A stretch of 22,434 bases of DNA from Phycisphaeraceae bacterium (GTDB lineage: Bacteria > Planctomycetota > Phycisphaerae > Phycisphaerales > Phycisphaeraceae), in contig JADZET010000082.1 in NCBI GenBank assembly GCA_020850375.1, forward strand, positions 1 to 22,434, given 5' to 3'. Positions 10,201 to 17,009 of the stretch are shown piece by piece; position 1 is the first letter of the stretch; the number at the start of each line of letters is the position of its first letter. The notes under the pieces were generated by a model. That model was not told the origin of the DNA. It did no database searches and saw only the letters and a list, made by a program, of their open reading frames with translations. Position numbers and translations under genes: made by a program.

Positions 10201-10965
10201 GTAGGCGTTTTCGAAGCCGTCGATGACAGTGCAGCCTTCGGATTCTTCGAGCAATCCTTCGAAGAAGCCGGAGAGCAGGCCGTACTCCGTCTGGTCGATG
10301 GCGGCATGACGGGTTTCGTGCACCACGAGACTGGAGGCGAAGGTGACGAGCAGTCGCAGGCCGGGGAAGGCTTCCCGCATGGCGCGCATGGCCTGCGCGC
10401 CGCGCCGGCGCGTCATGTCGTTGTACTGTGCGAAGCTCACTTCATTGCGCCGGGCCATCTGGCTGTAGTTGAACTGCATGTTCGTCTTGCCGTACTGCTC
10501 GGTGTCGAGCACGATGCCGGCCGCGCCCGACATTCTGACCGCCCGGGCGAAACCGCCCAGCCGCTCGGCGAGCTGATTCCAGGATGCGTCGTCGAACCAG
10601 TCCACGCCGATCGCACAGGTGTTGACGCGGGCGAAATTGCGGCGGAGCTGCTTGAGCGGAAGCGAAGCCATGAACTTCGCATCCGCTTCGAGTTCGTCCT
10701 GCGACCAGGGTTGGGTCAGGTCCAGGCAACGGACATGCACCGTGCCCCTGGAGAGGTCGAACACCAGCCCGTCGAACGGCATCGCGTCCCATTCCGCCAG
10801 ATGCTCCGCGATGATCTGCGGCGGAGGCGTGCCCCAGTCCACGCCTCCGAACGCGATGATCCAGCCGGTGGACGGATCCGCCGCCCATCCGGTGGATTCT
10901 CCGGACAGGCTTGCCGCCAGGGCCAGAATCATCCACGTCATCCAATGTCTTTTTTCGCGGCGCAT
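7222..10965 (-). CDS. Giant secreted multidomain protein, putative glycoside hydrolase
   Basis: This 1247-residue protein has an N-terminal signal sequence (MRREKRHWMTWMILALAASL, cleavage probably after GWA at residue 28). Residues about 33-360 look like a first TIM-barrel-type domain, with GIVLDTEQYG (150-159) and SDGIVWVYGGG. Residues about 395-532 resemble the sugar-binding jelly-roll domain of GH2 enzymes: GDGWYRITFDVP, AWVYLNGQLAMD and GRNVLVVRVHNSAGPGGLWRGVKLFG. Residues about 560-960 look like a second barrel, with YGFDGFHGADGY (721-732) and KIVLNNAW. A beta-rich tail (about 1140-1235) closes the chain. I chose the ATG at 10965 because the signal peptide begins there and AAGGGAA lies just upstream; a longer frame from 11031 has no such support. 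It follows the lacI and pseudopilin genes. No catalytic pair can be assigned with certainty. Confidence 0.7.
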   Translation of the reverse strand: MRREKRHWMTWMILALAASLSGESTGWAADPSTGWIIAFGGVDWGTPPPQIIAEHLAEWDAMPFDGLVFDLSRGTVHVRCLDLTQPWSQDELEADAKFMASLPLKQLRRNFARVNTCAIGVDWFDDASWNQLAERLGGFARAVRMSGAAGIVLDTEQYGKTNMQFNYSQMARRNEVSFAQYNDMTRRRGAQAMRAMREAFPGLRLLVTFASSLVVHETRHAAIDQTEYGLLSGFFEGLLEESEGCTVIDGFENAYYFRSRDELTGAAKMIREDAAGLCKNPEMYRQRVRAGFAFWPPMSESQWSSPDFTANHHTPVELEYVLHHALKLSDGIVWVYGGGAKWTDAPREYFDAIRRAKLPHADTEPGRAGVESDRTIFTSWYASRSELHNFQDTWQFRTDPQSRGVSETWFAPDADDIAWQEMAIRDFWTARDIKTQQSYTGDGWYRITFDVPQAWLTGELLLVFGAADERAWVYLNGQLAMDRSAGDPAVLWNQPFALDCRPFVKPGRNVLVVRVHNSAGPGGLWRGVKLFGPSRSASSPVSVTPDGDKFSMDRNMRMPSWMWSDLIGFDHLQPEESVRQFLDECHGMPEAISLFLYSPHFVHDHAGLDEEAVFPREYCSYIKPRNSKRSRQPWTNVQLKRLVDALHAHGVRVYLSVFAVMYDIADGPLVPNRWTREHPELLGTLSDGSKHHSLVVHKSFRDGTPYVDYFVPRLLRVMKDYGFDGFHGADGYSPPHQPLMTADYSDEMVGRFAADRGVQLPEELSGLCDEQPEILAGRAKWIWKHARAEWIRFNADLTTAFWSKVTQALHGAGKKIVLNNAWTREPFEALYRYGVDYHQLASLGIDGFVPETVSTVVQMDGWDGKQPLPLFDAMAMTMLMNAQSPQTPLYPLVCTRDVLESWDNLAHAPASLEREMHAMSNLYTFDTSRQLLRSVTRPMYCLADDIRPWEWSWLDDNWTRGSAWETRGIRGLTVIFSQPAHDKQLNDYLQTRRMTTHRYMMELMRRGVTILAAANIEQLFSVRGPILVVNPHLLSEPDLEMICSYPHGPVVLLGGKAASRPLGTCELSEGAHPDDAAMTIYRPQCELPSMSSPKAPKPAWDASTVEETSNWAANQPYRPVSGAFLDTCATGLIALTDAPKVTSTSLALQRQADDHDALPSIVVQQLDGRPGTARLLVGNNTPRNLFCNIDVHKEIDRVNVVTRFPLMIIEHTGSVLRVKAPAMGVTVMDIAFKSQTTTMNKQEDRTP

Positions 10966-11012
10966 AGGTTCCCTTGTCAGGCCAGATGTGGGTAGAAGGC
11001 CGTCGTGGAACC

Positions 11013-11027
11013 TGAACAATCGGTTCA
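11013..11027. repeat. Inverted repeat with operator core in the leader of the giant gene
   Basis: TGAAC and GTTCA form perfect 5-bp arms around AATCG. The element contains AATCGGT, the 7-bp core shared with the two operator-like sites, here on the opposite strand. No convincing promoter hexamers accompany it, so it may be an auxiliary site or chance. Confidence 0.3.
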
Positions 11028-11056
11028 ACACGGCAATTCAGCGATCGGCACGATAT

Positions 11057-11710
11057 TCAGGATTTGGTTCCCAGCCAGAACATCGACCATTCCAGGACCG
11101 GGATGGACTCGCGTTTGAGCGAAGCGGCATGGCCGTCGAGGAAGGAGACGTTGTTGGCGTCGCTCATATGCGGGAAATAGAGATTGGATGAGGCGGAGGC
11201 GCCTTCGTAGTAGAACCAGTTGTCGGGAGCGTAGGGATAGCACGAGCCGTCCATGAAATTGGACATTTCAGAGGGCGATTTCACGTGGTCGTAGCGTTTG
11301 ATACTGCCATACGGCACGGCGTAGTTCCAGCTTGTCCAGACATTGATGCTGTAGGTCCGGTTGAAGTTCCATGACTGCGTGGGCCGCAGCAGTTGCGCCG
11401 TCGGACAGGTTACCAGCGTGTCGGCGACCACCGGACTGGGCAGGCCCAGGTAGGCGCTGAGGGAATCCCTGTAGGACCACTCGGTGAAATAGATGCTGCA
11501 AAACATCTGGCGGTTGTCGTTGGCGTACATGCCGGCCATCTGGGTGAACTGGCGCAGCCGGGTCAGGCAGGTTATCGACCGGGAAGCTTCCCTGGCCTTG
11601 CTCAGGGCCGGGAGGAGGATGGCGATGAGCATGGCGATGATCGATATCACAACGAGCAGTTCGATCAACGTGAAACCCGTATGCCGTGTGGGCCAGGTGG
11701 AGCGCGTCAT
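11057..11710 (-). CDS. Type II secretion/type IV pilin-like protein with prepilin leader
   Basis: This 217-residue protein has a short prepilin leader [12 protein letters not shown] (cleavage after G12) followed by [20 protein letters not shown] and the helix [20 protein letters not shown]. The C-terminal part has H-x10-DG-H ([20 protein letters not shown]), a one-residue variant of the planctomycete H-X9-DG motif. The globular domain is rich in aromatic residues ([32 protein letters not shown]), which would suit a sugar-binding surface, though that is inference. GGAG lies 7 nt before the start. It sits 31 nt after lacI and 91 nt before the giant secreted gene, so the three are probably one operon. 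Confidence 0.88.
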   Translation of the reverse strand: MTRSTWPTRHTGFTLIELLVVISIIAMLIAILLPALSKAREASRSITCLTRLRQFTQMAGMYANDNRQMFCSIYFTEWSYRDSLSAYLGLPSPVVADTLVTCPTAQLLRPTQSWNFNRTYSINVWTSWNYAVPYGSIKRYDHVKSPSEMSNFMDGSCYPYAPDNWFYYEGASASSNLYFPHMSDANNVSFLDGHAASLKRESIPVLEWSMFWLGTKS

Positions 11711-11741
11711 GTCGAATCTCCGGAGGTTAGGAAAGGGTTCC

Positions 11742-12824
11742 TCAGCCGATCAGCGGACGTGACGATTTTCGGATGATCAGTTCGGGCTTGATGTAGAACA
11801 TCTGGTTGGGAACGGATTCGCCGCGCAGCATGGTCATCAGCAGGTCGCAGGCTTTGTCGGCCAGGGCCTGCGCGGGCTGTTGCACGGTGGTGAGCGCGGG
11901 GCGGAAGAAGCGGGCTTCCTCCGTGCCGTCGAAGCTGACGACGGAGAGGTCTTCGGGCACGCGGACGCCGCTTTCGATCAGGCCGTTGATGAGCATCATG
12001 GCCAGGCTGTCGGCGGTGGCGACGATGGCGGAAGGCCGGTGGTCCATTCTGGCGATGGCGGCGCCCGTGCGGTAGGTCAGTTCTTCCACTTCGCTGACGC
12101 CGAGTTTCGGCATCTTGTCGGGGTTGTACGGTCGATGCAGCAGGTCTTTGAGCAGGCCCCGTTCTCCCGTGACGACATCGAGCGTCCGCACGTCGCGGCC
12201 GGCCATTCCCGCCTGCAGGCCGGTGAGTTTGAGGATGCTGTTTTCGTTGTAGACGTAGATGGCCATGACATCATGGTGGCCGGTTTCGAGCAGGTAGCGG
12301 CCCATTTTTTCCATGCCCGCCACGCGATCCACGCACACGCAGGGCAGGGCCGGCTGCCGCGGATCATCGGCCATCTCGACGAGGATGCACGGCGTCTCCG
12401 CCGAGGCCAGCAGCGGCAACAGATCCTGGCGAATCCGCCGGAAATCCGTGCCGTCCGCGATGATCAGGCCATCGACCTGCCTCGCCAGCAGTGACCTGGC
12501 ATGACGCAGCGTCTGGTTGATGTTCATTTCGGAGCAGCAGAGGAAGACCTGATAGCCTTCGCGGCTGAGCCGTTGTTCGAGGGCTTTGATCTTGTGCGTC
12601 AACACCCCGACATCGAAGGGATACGTGATCAGCCCGACGGTGAAGGTTCGCCGGGTCCGCAGCGCGCCGGCCACGAGGTTGGGGAAGTATCCCATCTCAC
12701 TGGCCACCCTCTGGATTTCCTCCCGCCGACGAATGCTGATGCGCGGGCTGTCGCGCAGCGCCAGGGAAACTGCCGCGCTGGACACGCCGATCCGCTTGCC
12801 GATGTCTTTGAGTGAAACCGCCAT
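11742..12824 (-). CDS. LacI-family transcriptional regulator
   Basis: This 360-residue repressor-type protein has an N-terminal helix-turn-helix ([20 protein letters not shown], residues 3-24) with the usual DSPRIS and MGYFPN segments. A hinge region [11 protein letters not shown] follows, whose Leu would insert at the operator's central CpG. The rest is a periplasmic-binding-protein-like effector domain ([52 protein letters not shown]). I chose the ATG at 12824 by family alignment; ATG at 12836 is also possible and neither has a strong ribosome site. A promoter and a CpG-centred operator lie directly upstream, so autoregulation is likely. A second matching operator precedes the pseudopilin at 6957. 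The effector is unknown but is presumably a sugar released by the neighbouring hydrolases. Confidence 0.93.
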   Translation of the reverse strand: MAVSLKDIGKRIGVSSAAVSLALRDSPRISIRRREEIQRVASEMGYFPNLVAGALRTRRTFTVGLITYPFDVGVLTHKIKALEQRLSREGYQVFLCCSEMNINQTLRHARSLLARQVDGLIIADGTDFRRIRQDLLPLLASAETPCILVEMADDPRQPALPCVCVDRVAGMEKMGRYLLETGHHDVMAIYVYNENSILKLTGLQAGMAGRDVRTLDVVTGERGLLKDLLHRPYNPDKMPKLGVSEVEELTYRTGAAIARMDHRPSAIVATADSLAMMLINGLIESGVRVPEDLSVVSFDGTEEARFFRPALTTVQQPAQALADKACDLLMTMLRGESVPNQMFYIKPELIIRKSSRPLIG

Positions 12825-12840
12825 GGGGCAACCCATCAAA

Positions 12841-12854
12841 GTTGACCGATTAAC
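12841..12854. promoter_or_regulatory. LacI-type operator at the lacI promoter
   Basis: On the minus strand it reads GTTAATCGGTCAAC, a pseudopalindrome of 5 matching pairs out of 7 with a central CpG, as expected for LacI-family operators. It starts about 2 nt downstream of the predicted transcription start and 16 nt before the lacI ATG. Its near-twin is at 7005-7018. Confidence 0.7.
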
Positions 12855-12862
12855 ACACAAAC

Positions 12863-12890
12863 ATTTTACATTAAAGGGCGGCCCGGTCAA
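12863..12890 (-). promoter_or_regulatory. Sigma-70 promoter of the lacI operon
   Basis: On the minus strand TTGACC (12890-12885) is followed by a 16-nt spacer and TAAAAT (12868-12863). Predicted start is near 12856. The remaining upstream stretch to 13044 holds no gene; it is AT-richer than its surroundings, as expected for a promoter region. Confidence 0.7.
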
Positions 12891-13044
12891 GAGAGATGCA
12901 AAGGATCGGCAAAGATTATCCAAACTTCGACTGAACTATCCTTATAGCATAAATTCACGTGCTGGGCGGCCTGTCGCGTTCAAGCGAACGCGGTTTTGAT
13001 GTCCGGCGGAAATCCCCGACGCCAGTCGCCGGCTTCCGGGGCCG

Positions 13045-15024
13045 TCAGCTTGGCCGCAGCACGCGATCCGGATCGTCCGCGTGCATCAGACCATTCTGTA
13101 GGACCACGTCAACACGCCGGCCGCGAATGACCAGGTTCCGCAGTTCCACCGTTCCCCGCAATCCATCCGGCCATCCGCTCTGCACGCAGGCGTGGCCGTT
13201 GTCTTGGAACCGCAATCCGAACAGGCCGAAGAGGATGGTCTCCACGCCGGACAAGCCCGCGATGACATTGGCTCGCTTGTGCGCCGCCACCGCCGGCCGG
13301 TCGCAGTAATGTTCCTGCGGGAAATAGGTCAGATGCCGGCCCATCCACAGATGTCGCCGCAGCACATCCCACGCCTGCGTCGGGTATCCCAGTTCCCACA
13401 GCGTCAGCGCCAGCAGCGGGCCATCGCCGGTGTACGACCCGCCGCCGGACCAGTCGGGATCGTTCAGTTCGTAATGCAGCTTGTCTTCCGCGCTGACGCT
13501 GCTGACGCCGTATTCGCCGAGGAACGCGCCTTCACGCACATGCCCCAGCATCGCGCGGATCATCTCCGGCGTGCCCGCGCCGAACCGGATCGCGTCAAAG
13601 CCCTGAATGCTCAGCACCATCTCTTCGTGGCCGTCCGGTCGCAGGCATTTGAAGAAGCCGGCTTCGTCAGACCAGAGATGCTTTCGCACCGCATCGATGA
13701 TCGCGTCGGCTTCGCGCCGCCATGCGCCGGCCCGCGCGTCGCCGAAGCGGTCGCCCAGTTCCGCCAGCCTGCGGTAGCACCACGCCCGCTCGGCATTGGG
13801 GCTGGGCACGTAATGTTCATACCCCGTCTGCCGCATTTCCAGCAGATTGTGCTGCACGCCGTAGTCTGCCAGATGGTGGCGCAGCGTCAGGCGGGATTCC
13901 AGCTCCAGAAACACCTGTGCGGCATATTCGTACAGCGCCCGATCCGGCCCCCTCAGTCTCGCCGCCGCGTCGATGAGCTGAATGAACGCGATGGTGTTGT
14001 ACGCATACGGCACGGATAGCCCTGTGCCATCCAGTGCGAACGAATTGTGCTGATCCAGCCCGAAAGTCGCCATCGCCTGCGTGAGGTTGGGATACTGCTT
14101 GCCCAGCAGCAGGCCAAGGCTCAGCGGCGGATAGCCGGTGGTGTCCCACGGGTAGCAGCAGATCGCGCCCCCATCCATGCCGCTGGTGGCGACGAAGGGT
14201 TGCGTCACGAAATCGGCCCGGTCCCACAGACACACCAGACCGCTGGCCAGCGAACGGTTGTAGTAGTCCTCCAGCCCGGGAATATCGCTGCGGAGCGAGG
14301 GGAATTGCTGGTCGATCTGATGCAGCCGGCCGCGCCAGTCATCGATCGTCCGGTCAAACGCCTGGGCGGCACTGAAGTCCCGTGGTCCCGGCTCGCCATG
14401 CCGGGTCATCGTCATGGCCAGCGTCCACGTCGCCGCGTCGCCGGGTTCCAGGTTCCACGACCGGAAGTTGTCCCCATGCAGCGTCATATCCACCGCATCG
14501 CTGGACCACTGATGTTCGCCCGTCGCGCGTACCGGCCGATCCGCCGGGGGAATGCAGTAACCCCACTGGTCCAATGGCACCACGTCCGCTGACGCCTGGG
14601 CCAGCATGGGCATGATCCGCATCGTCACCCGGCGCTGGCAGCGGTTGCGTGCGGTCACCTTGATTGCGAAGCCCGCCACGTCTCGCAAGGCCACCAGTTC
14701 GCTGACGACCTCCATCGAGAACAGCCGGCCGCTTAGGTGATGGTGATACGTGCCGCGACGGGTCAGCCGGTCGATGTTCCATGTTCCGCCGGCATAGAGC
14801 AGGCCGCAGTCGCCCTTGCCGTAGTTGCCGTCATCGGCGACCGGATGGCCGTCGAGTTCAAATGCCAGCCGGAACTGGGCGTTTCGCGTCAGCAGCGGAG
14901 GACAGAAGACATCGGCCACGCCGCAGACGGTGGGCATCAGCGGCTGCACGACGGCATGGCCGCTGGCTACGCCCAGATGATGCGCCGGAGTCAGTGAACG
15001 ACGAAGATCCAACTCAAACCGCAT
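13045..15024 (-). CDS. (alpha/alpha)6-barrel glycosidase (GH63/GH37/MGH1-like)
   Basis: This 659-residue protein has an N-terminal beta-sandwich of about 230 residues and a six-hairpin toroid. Visible landmarks are YPWDTTGYPPLSLGLLL (291-307), which resembles the acid-bearing W-D-T/S motif of GH63-type enzymes with D294, GTGLSVPYAYNTIAF (333-347), DPDWSGGGSYTGDGPLLAL (522-540) and FPQEHYCDRPA (568-578), with E571 as a candidate base. There is no signal peptide, so it probably acts in the cytoplasm on imported oligosaccharides, unlike the two giant secreted proteins nearby. The start has GGAGG 5 nt upstream. It lies 43 nt after the flavoprotein gene, suggesting an operon. Specificity (glucosidase, trehalase-like or other) cannot be read from sequence alone. 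Confidence 0.8.
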   Translation of the reverse strand: MRFELDLRRSLTPAHHLGVASGHAVVQPLMPTVCGVADVFCPPLLTRNAQFRLAFELDGHPVADDGNYGKGDCGLLYAGGTWNIDRLTRRGTYHHHLSGRLFSMEVVSELVALRDVAGFAIKVTARNRCQRRVTMRIMPMLAQASADVVPLDQWGYCIPPADRPVRATGEHQWSSDAVDMTLHGDNFRSWNLEPGDAATWTLAMTMTRHGEPGPRDFSAAQAFDRTIDDWRGRLHQIDQQFPSLRSDIPGLEDYYNRSLASGLVCLWDRADFVTQPFVATSGMDGGAICCYPWDTTGYPPLSLGLLLGKQYPNLTQAMATFGLDQHNSFALDGTGLSVPYAYNTIAFIQLIDAAARLRGPDRALYEYAAQVFLELESRLTLRHHLADYGVQHNLLEMRQTGYEHYVPSPNAERAWCYRRLAELGDRFGDARAGAWRREADAIIDAVRKHLWSDEAGFFKCLRPDGHEEMVLSIQGFDAIRFGAGTPEMIRAMLGHVREGAFLGEYGVSSVSAEDKLHYELNDPDWSGGGSYTGDGPLLALTLWELGYPTQAWDVLRRHLWMGRHLTYFPQEHYCDRPAVAAHKRANVIAGLSGVETILFGLFGLRFQDNGHACVQSGWPDGLRGTVELRNLVIRGRRVDVVLQNGLMHADDPDRVLRPS

Positions 15025-15067
15025 CGTGACCTCCAGTGGATAGAGGCCCGGAACAGCCTTGTTCAGC

Positions 15068-15739
15068 TCAGCCCGCTTGCTTTTCGCTCAGCACAGCCGC
15101 ACGGATGCGCCGTCCCATCTCCATGGCCAGCGACATGGACCTGGCGTTGACATCGAAAGTGCTCACGCCGACGGACGCCACGGTGGCGTCCGGGCCGTGC
15201 AACATGCGGACGCCGCTCATTTCGCAACTGTCCCCGTGGCCGCAGCGGATGCAGGGCACGTTGCCCAGGATGACGACCGTGCCGAGGTTCGTCATGCCTT
15301 CCTCCATCATCCAGAAGGCGATCTGCGCCGCGGTGGTGTCCGCGGCTGGGGGTAGTCCCGGCTTGCCCGGCTCGCAGGCCGTGGTAATCACCGCCGCGCC
15401 GATCTTGCCCCGGTTCAGCCCCTCCTTGTGACGCAGACAGTACATCCGCTCCATGAAGGTCTTCGTCCGCGCGTCGAGACTGCTGTACGGCGTGTAGCCG
15501 CCGAGCACGAAAGCCCTGGCCGATTGGAACTTCTCCGCCAGCAGCCTGCCGTCGTCCTCCACGACGCACATGTTGCTGTTCACACAGCCCAGACACGCCT
15601 GGCATGGCTCGAGCTTGTAGCTGTTTAATTTGATGAATTCGCTGGGCAATCCCGTGTGTTCCAGCACGGTCTTGACCGCCCGGTCGGTGTTGCTGTCGGG
15701 AATGGGACTGCCGCTGATGCCCAGAACGGTTGCGGTCAT
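15068..15739 (-). CDS. Iron-sulfur flavoprotein (flavodoxin-fold, NADPH-dependent FMN reductase family)
   Basis: This 223-residue protein begins MTATVLGISGSPIPDSNTDR, a flavodoxin-like FMN phosphate loop. The compact cluster motif CQACLGCVNSNMC (C46, C49, C52, C58) is the CX2CX2CX5C arrangement of Isf-type iron-sulfur flavoproteins, which bind FMN and a 4Fe-4S cluster and pass electrons from ferredoxin or similar donors. A second Cys group, C163, C166 and C172 (CIRCGHGDSC), is present near the C-terminus. The start has GGAG 8 nt upstream. It is the first gene before the cytoplasmic glycosidase; a link to sugar use is not obvious. Confidence 0.85.
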   Translation of the reverse strand: MTATVLGISGSPIPDSNTDRAVKTVLEHTGLPSEFIKLNSYKLEPCQACLGCVNSNMCVVEDDGRLLAEKFQSARAFVLGGYTPYSSLDARTKTFMERMYCLRHKEGLNRGKIGAAVITTACEPGKPGLPPAADTTAAQIAFWMMEEGMTNLGTVVILGNVPCIRCGHGDSCEMSGVRMLHGPDATVASVGVSTFDVNARSMSLAMEMGRRIRAAVLSEKQAG

Positions 15740-15879
15740 GGCGGGTACTCCGTGAGGTGCGGTGAAGCGAAGTATATCACCATGGGTTTGGACGCGAGGG
15801 CGGTTCGCCCGCGCGTTCTTCTCGCGTGATATTCTATCGCTCCCATCCGCATCGCTTTTCCCATGACAGGAACGACCCT

Positions 15880-16245
15880 ATGCCCGTGGTGCTGCAAACC
15901 GTGCTGCTGCTGATCGCCTCGAACGTGTTCATGACCTTCGCGTGGTACGCGCATCTGCGTGATCTGAACCACAAGGCCTGGTACATCGCGGCCATCGTCA
16001 GTTGGGGCATCGCGCTGTTCGAGTACCTGCTCCAGGTTCCCGCCAACCGCATCGGCTACACGCAACTGAGCCTGCCGCAACTGAAGATCATGCAGGAGGT
16101 GATCACGCTGTCGGTCTTCGTGCCGTTCTGCATGTTCTACATGCGTCAGGGATTCCGCTGGGATTTCGTCTGGGCGGGGTTGTGCCTGCTGGGCGCGGTG
16201 TACTTCATCTTCCGCCACCCGATCAGCCCAGCGACGGGGGGCTGA
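15880..16245 (+). CDS. DUF486 family membrane protein
   Basis: This 121-residue protein has four hydrophobic segments. It carries the DUF486 signatures SNVFMTFAWYAHLRDL, IVSWGIALFEYLLQVPANRI, LPQLKIMQEVITLSVFVPF and a final FVWAGLCLLGAVYFIFRHP. DUF486 belongs to the drug/metabolite-transporter-like four-helix membrane proteins; no substrate is established. I chose ATG at 15880 because the conserved family begins there and AGGA lies upstream; the frame opens earlier at 15826 without family similarity. Confidence 0.9.
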   Translation: MPVVLQTVLLLIASNVFMTFAWYAHLRDLNHKAWYIAAIVSWGIALFEYLLQVPANRIGYTQLSLPQLKIMQEVITLSVFVPFCMFYMRQGFRWDFVWAGLCLLGAVYFIFRHPISPATGG

Positions 16246-16257
16246 ACTGGATGGGCG

Positions 16258-16289
16258 GGATCGCTCCACTTCGTGTCGCGGCTAACCGT
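16258..16289 (+). repeat. REP-like sequence, left copy
   Basis: The 32-bp copy begins GGATCGCTCC and ends GGCTAACCGT. It is the exact reverse complement of the copy at 16922-16953. Confidence 0.9.
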
Positions 16290-16328
16290 GACCGGGGATT
16301 TTCGGGCGGGGATTGGAAAGAGCGTTCG

Positions 16329-16922
16329 ATGATCGTTGGATACCACATCATCTTCAGCACCTACGGGTTCTGGCTACCTAACGACCCGCGTGGGAGTTGG
16401 TCGGATTTCGTGGGATCATGGGATTTGTTCCGATACGGACCAGCCACGAAAACGACCGAACGCAGATCGCTCGCGCATGACGAGCACGACCGGGTGAAAC
16501 GACAGGCGGCAAAGAAGGCGCTCAAGTATCCCGCGGTGGTTTTGACGGGCGTTGAGGCGCGTGCCGTGGCGAAAGGATTCGCGCATTACGTCCATCGCGC
16601 GGGACTGGCGGTGTGGGCGTGCGCAATCCTGCCGGACCATGTGCACATGGTGACTGGAATGCCCGGCATGAAGGTCGAGCAACTGGTGATTCAGTTGAAA
16701 GGCGAGGCGACGCAGGCGTTGGAGCGGGAAGGCATTCACCCGCTGGCACGATACAAGATCGAAGGGCAGCAGGTTCCCAAATGCTGGGGGCGCGGGCAAT
16801 GGAAAGTATTTCTCGATCCGGAAGATGTGCCGCGCGCGATCCGATATGTGGAAGACAATCCGTTGAAGGAAGGGAAGAAGAAGCAGACGTGGTCGTTCGT
16901 AACGGAGTACAGACAGGCATGA
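16329..16922 (+). CDS. REP-associated tyrosine transposase (Y1_Tnp / IS200-like)
   Basis: This 197-residue protein opens MIVGYHIIFSTYGFWLPNDP. It contains the HUH metal-binding motif PDHVHMV (H104 and H106) and the segment AIRYVEDNPLKEG, whose Tyr173 is the probable nucleophile. These are the hallmarks of RAYT/Y1 HUH single-strand transposases, which act on folded REP hairpins. The ATG at 16329 has AGAG a few nt upstream. The frame is open further upstream to 16002, but that part overlaps the DUF486 gene and the left REP. The last base of the stop codon is the first base of the right REP copy. Confidence 0.9.
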   Translation: MIVGYHIIFSTYGFWLPNDPRGSWSDFVGSWDLFRYGPATKTTERRSLAHDEHDRVKRQAAKKALKYPAVVLTGVEARAVAKGFAHYVHRAGLAVWACAILPDHVHMVTGMPGMKVEQLVIQLKGEATQALEREGIHPLARYKIEGQQVPKCWGRGQWKVFLDPEDVPRAIRYVEDNPLKEGKKKQTWSFVTEYRQA

Positions 16923-16953
16923 CGGTTAGCCGCGACACGAAGTGGAGCGATCC
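16922..16953 (-). repeat. REP-like sequence, inverted right copy
   Basis: This is a perfect 32-bp inverted match to 16258-16289, starting at the final base of the transposase stop codon. Confidence 0.9.
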
Positions 16954-16968
16954 GTGTCGGCGGAATAC

Positions 16969-16995
16969 GCGCTCCACTCCGTGTCGCGGCTAACC
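16969..16995 (+). repeat. REP-like sequence, third degenerate copy
   Basis: Twenty-five of 27 bases match the left copy in the same orientation. Together with the inverted copy 15 bp earlier it could fold into a long imperfect hairpin (BIME-like). It lies 14 bp past the stop of the PII gene and might serve as its 3' structure. Confidence 0.85.
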
Positions 16996-17009
16996 GGGGA
17001 GCGGGGGCA

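Larger units (their letters stand above)
16258..16995 (+). mobile_element. RAYT transposase gene with flanking REP sequences
   Basis: A single transposase gene is enclosed by perfect 32-bp inverted copies of a REP-like sequence (16258-16289 and 16922-16953), with a third degenerate copy at 16969-16995. This is the REP plus REP-associated tyrosine transposase arrangement. The element sits between the DUF486 gene and the PII gene without interrupting either. No target duplication was seen. Confidence 0.8.

Noticed and set aside
12915..12924. DnaA-box-like TTATCCAAA upstream of lacI
   Set aside because: A single one-mismatch site with no cluster and no dnaA or dnaN nearby; not evidence for an origin.
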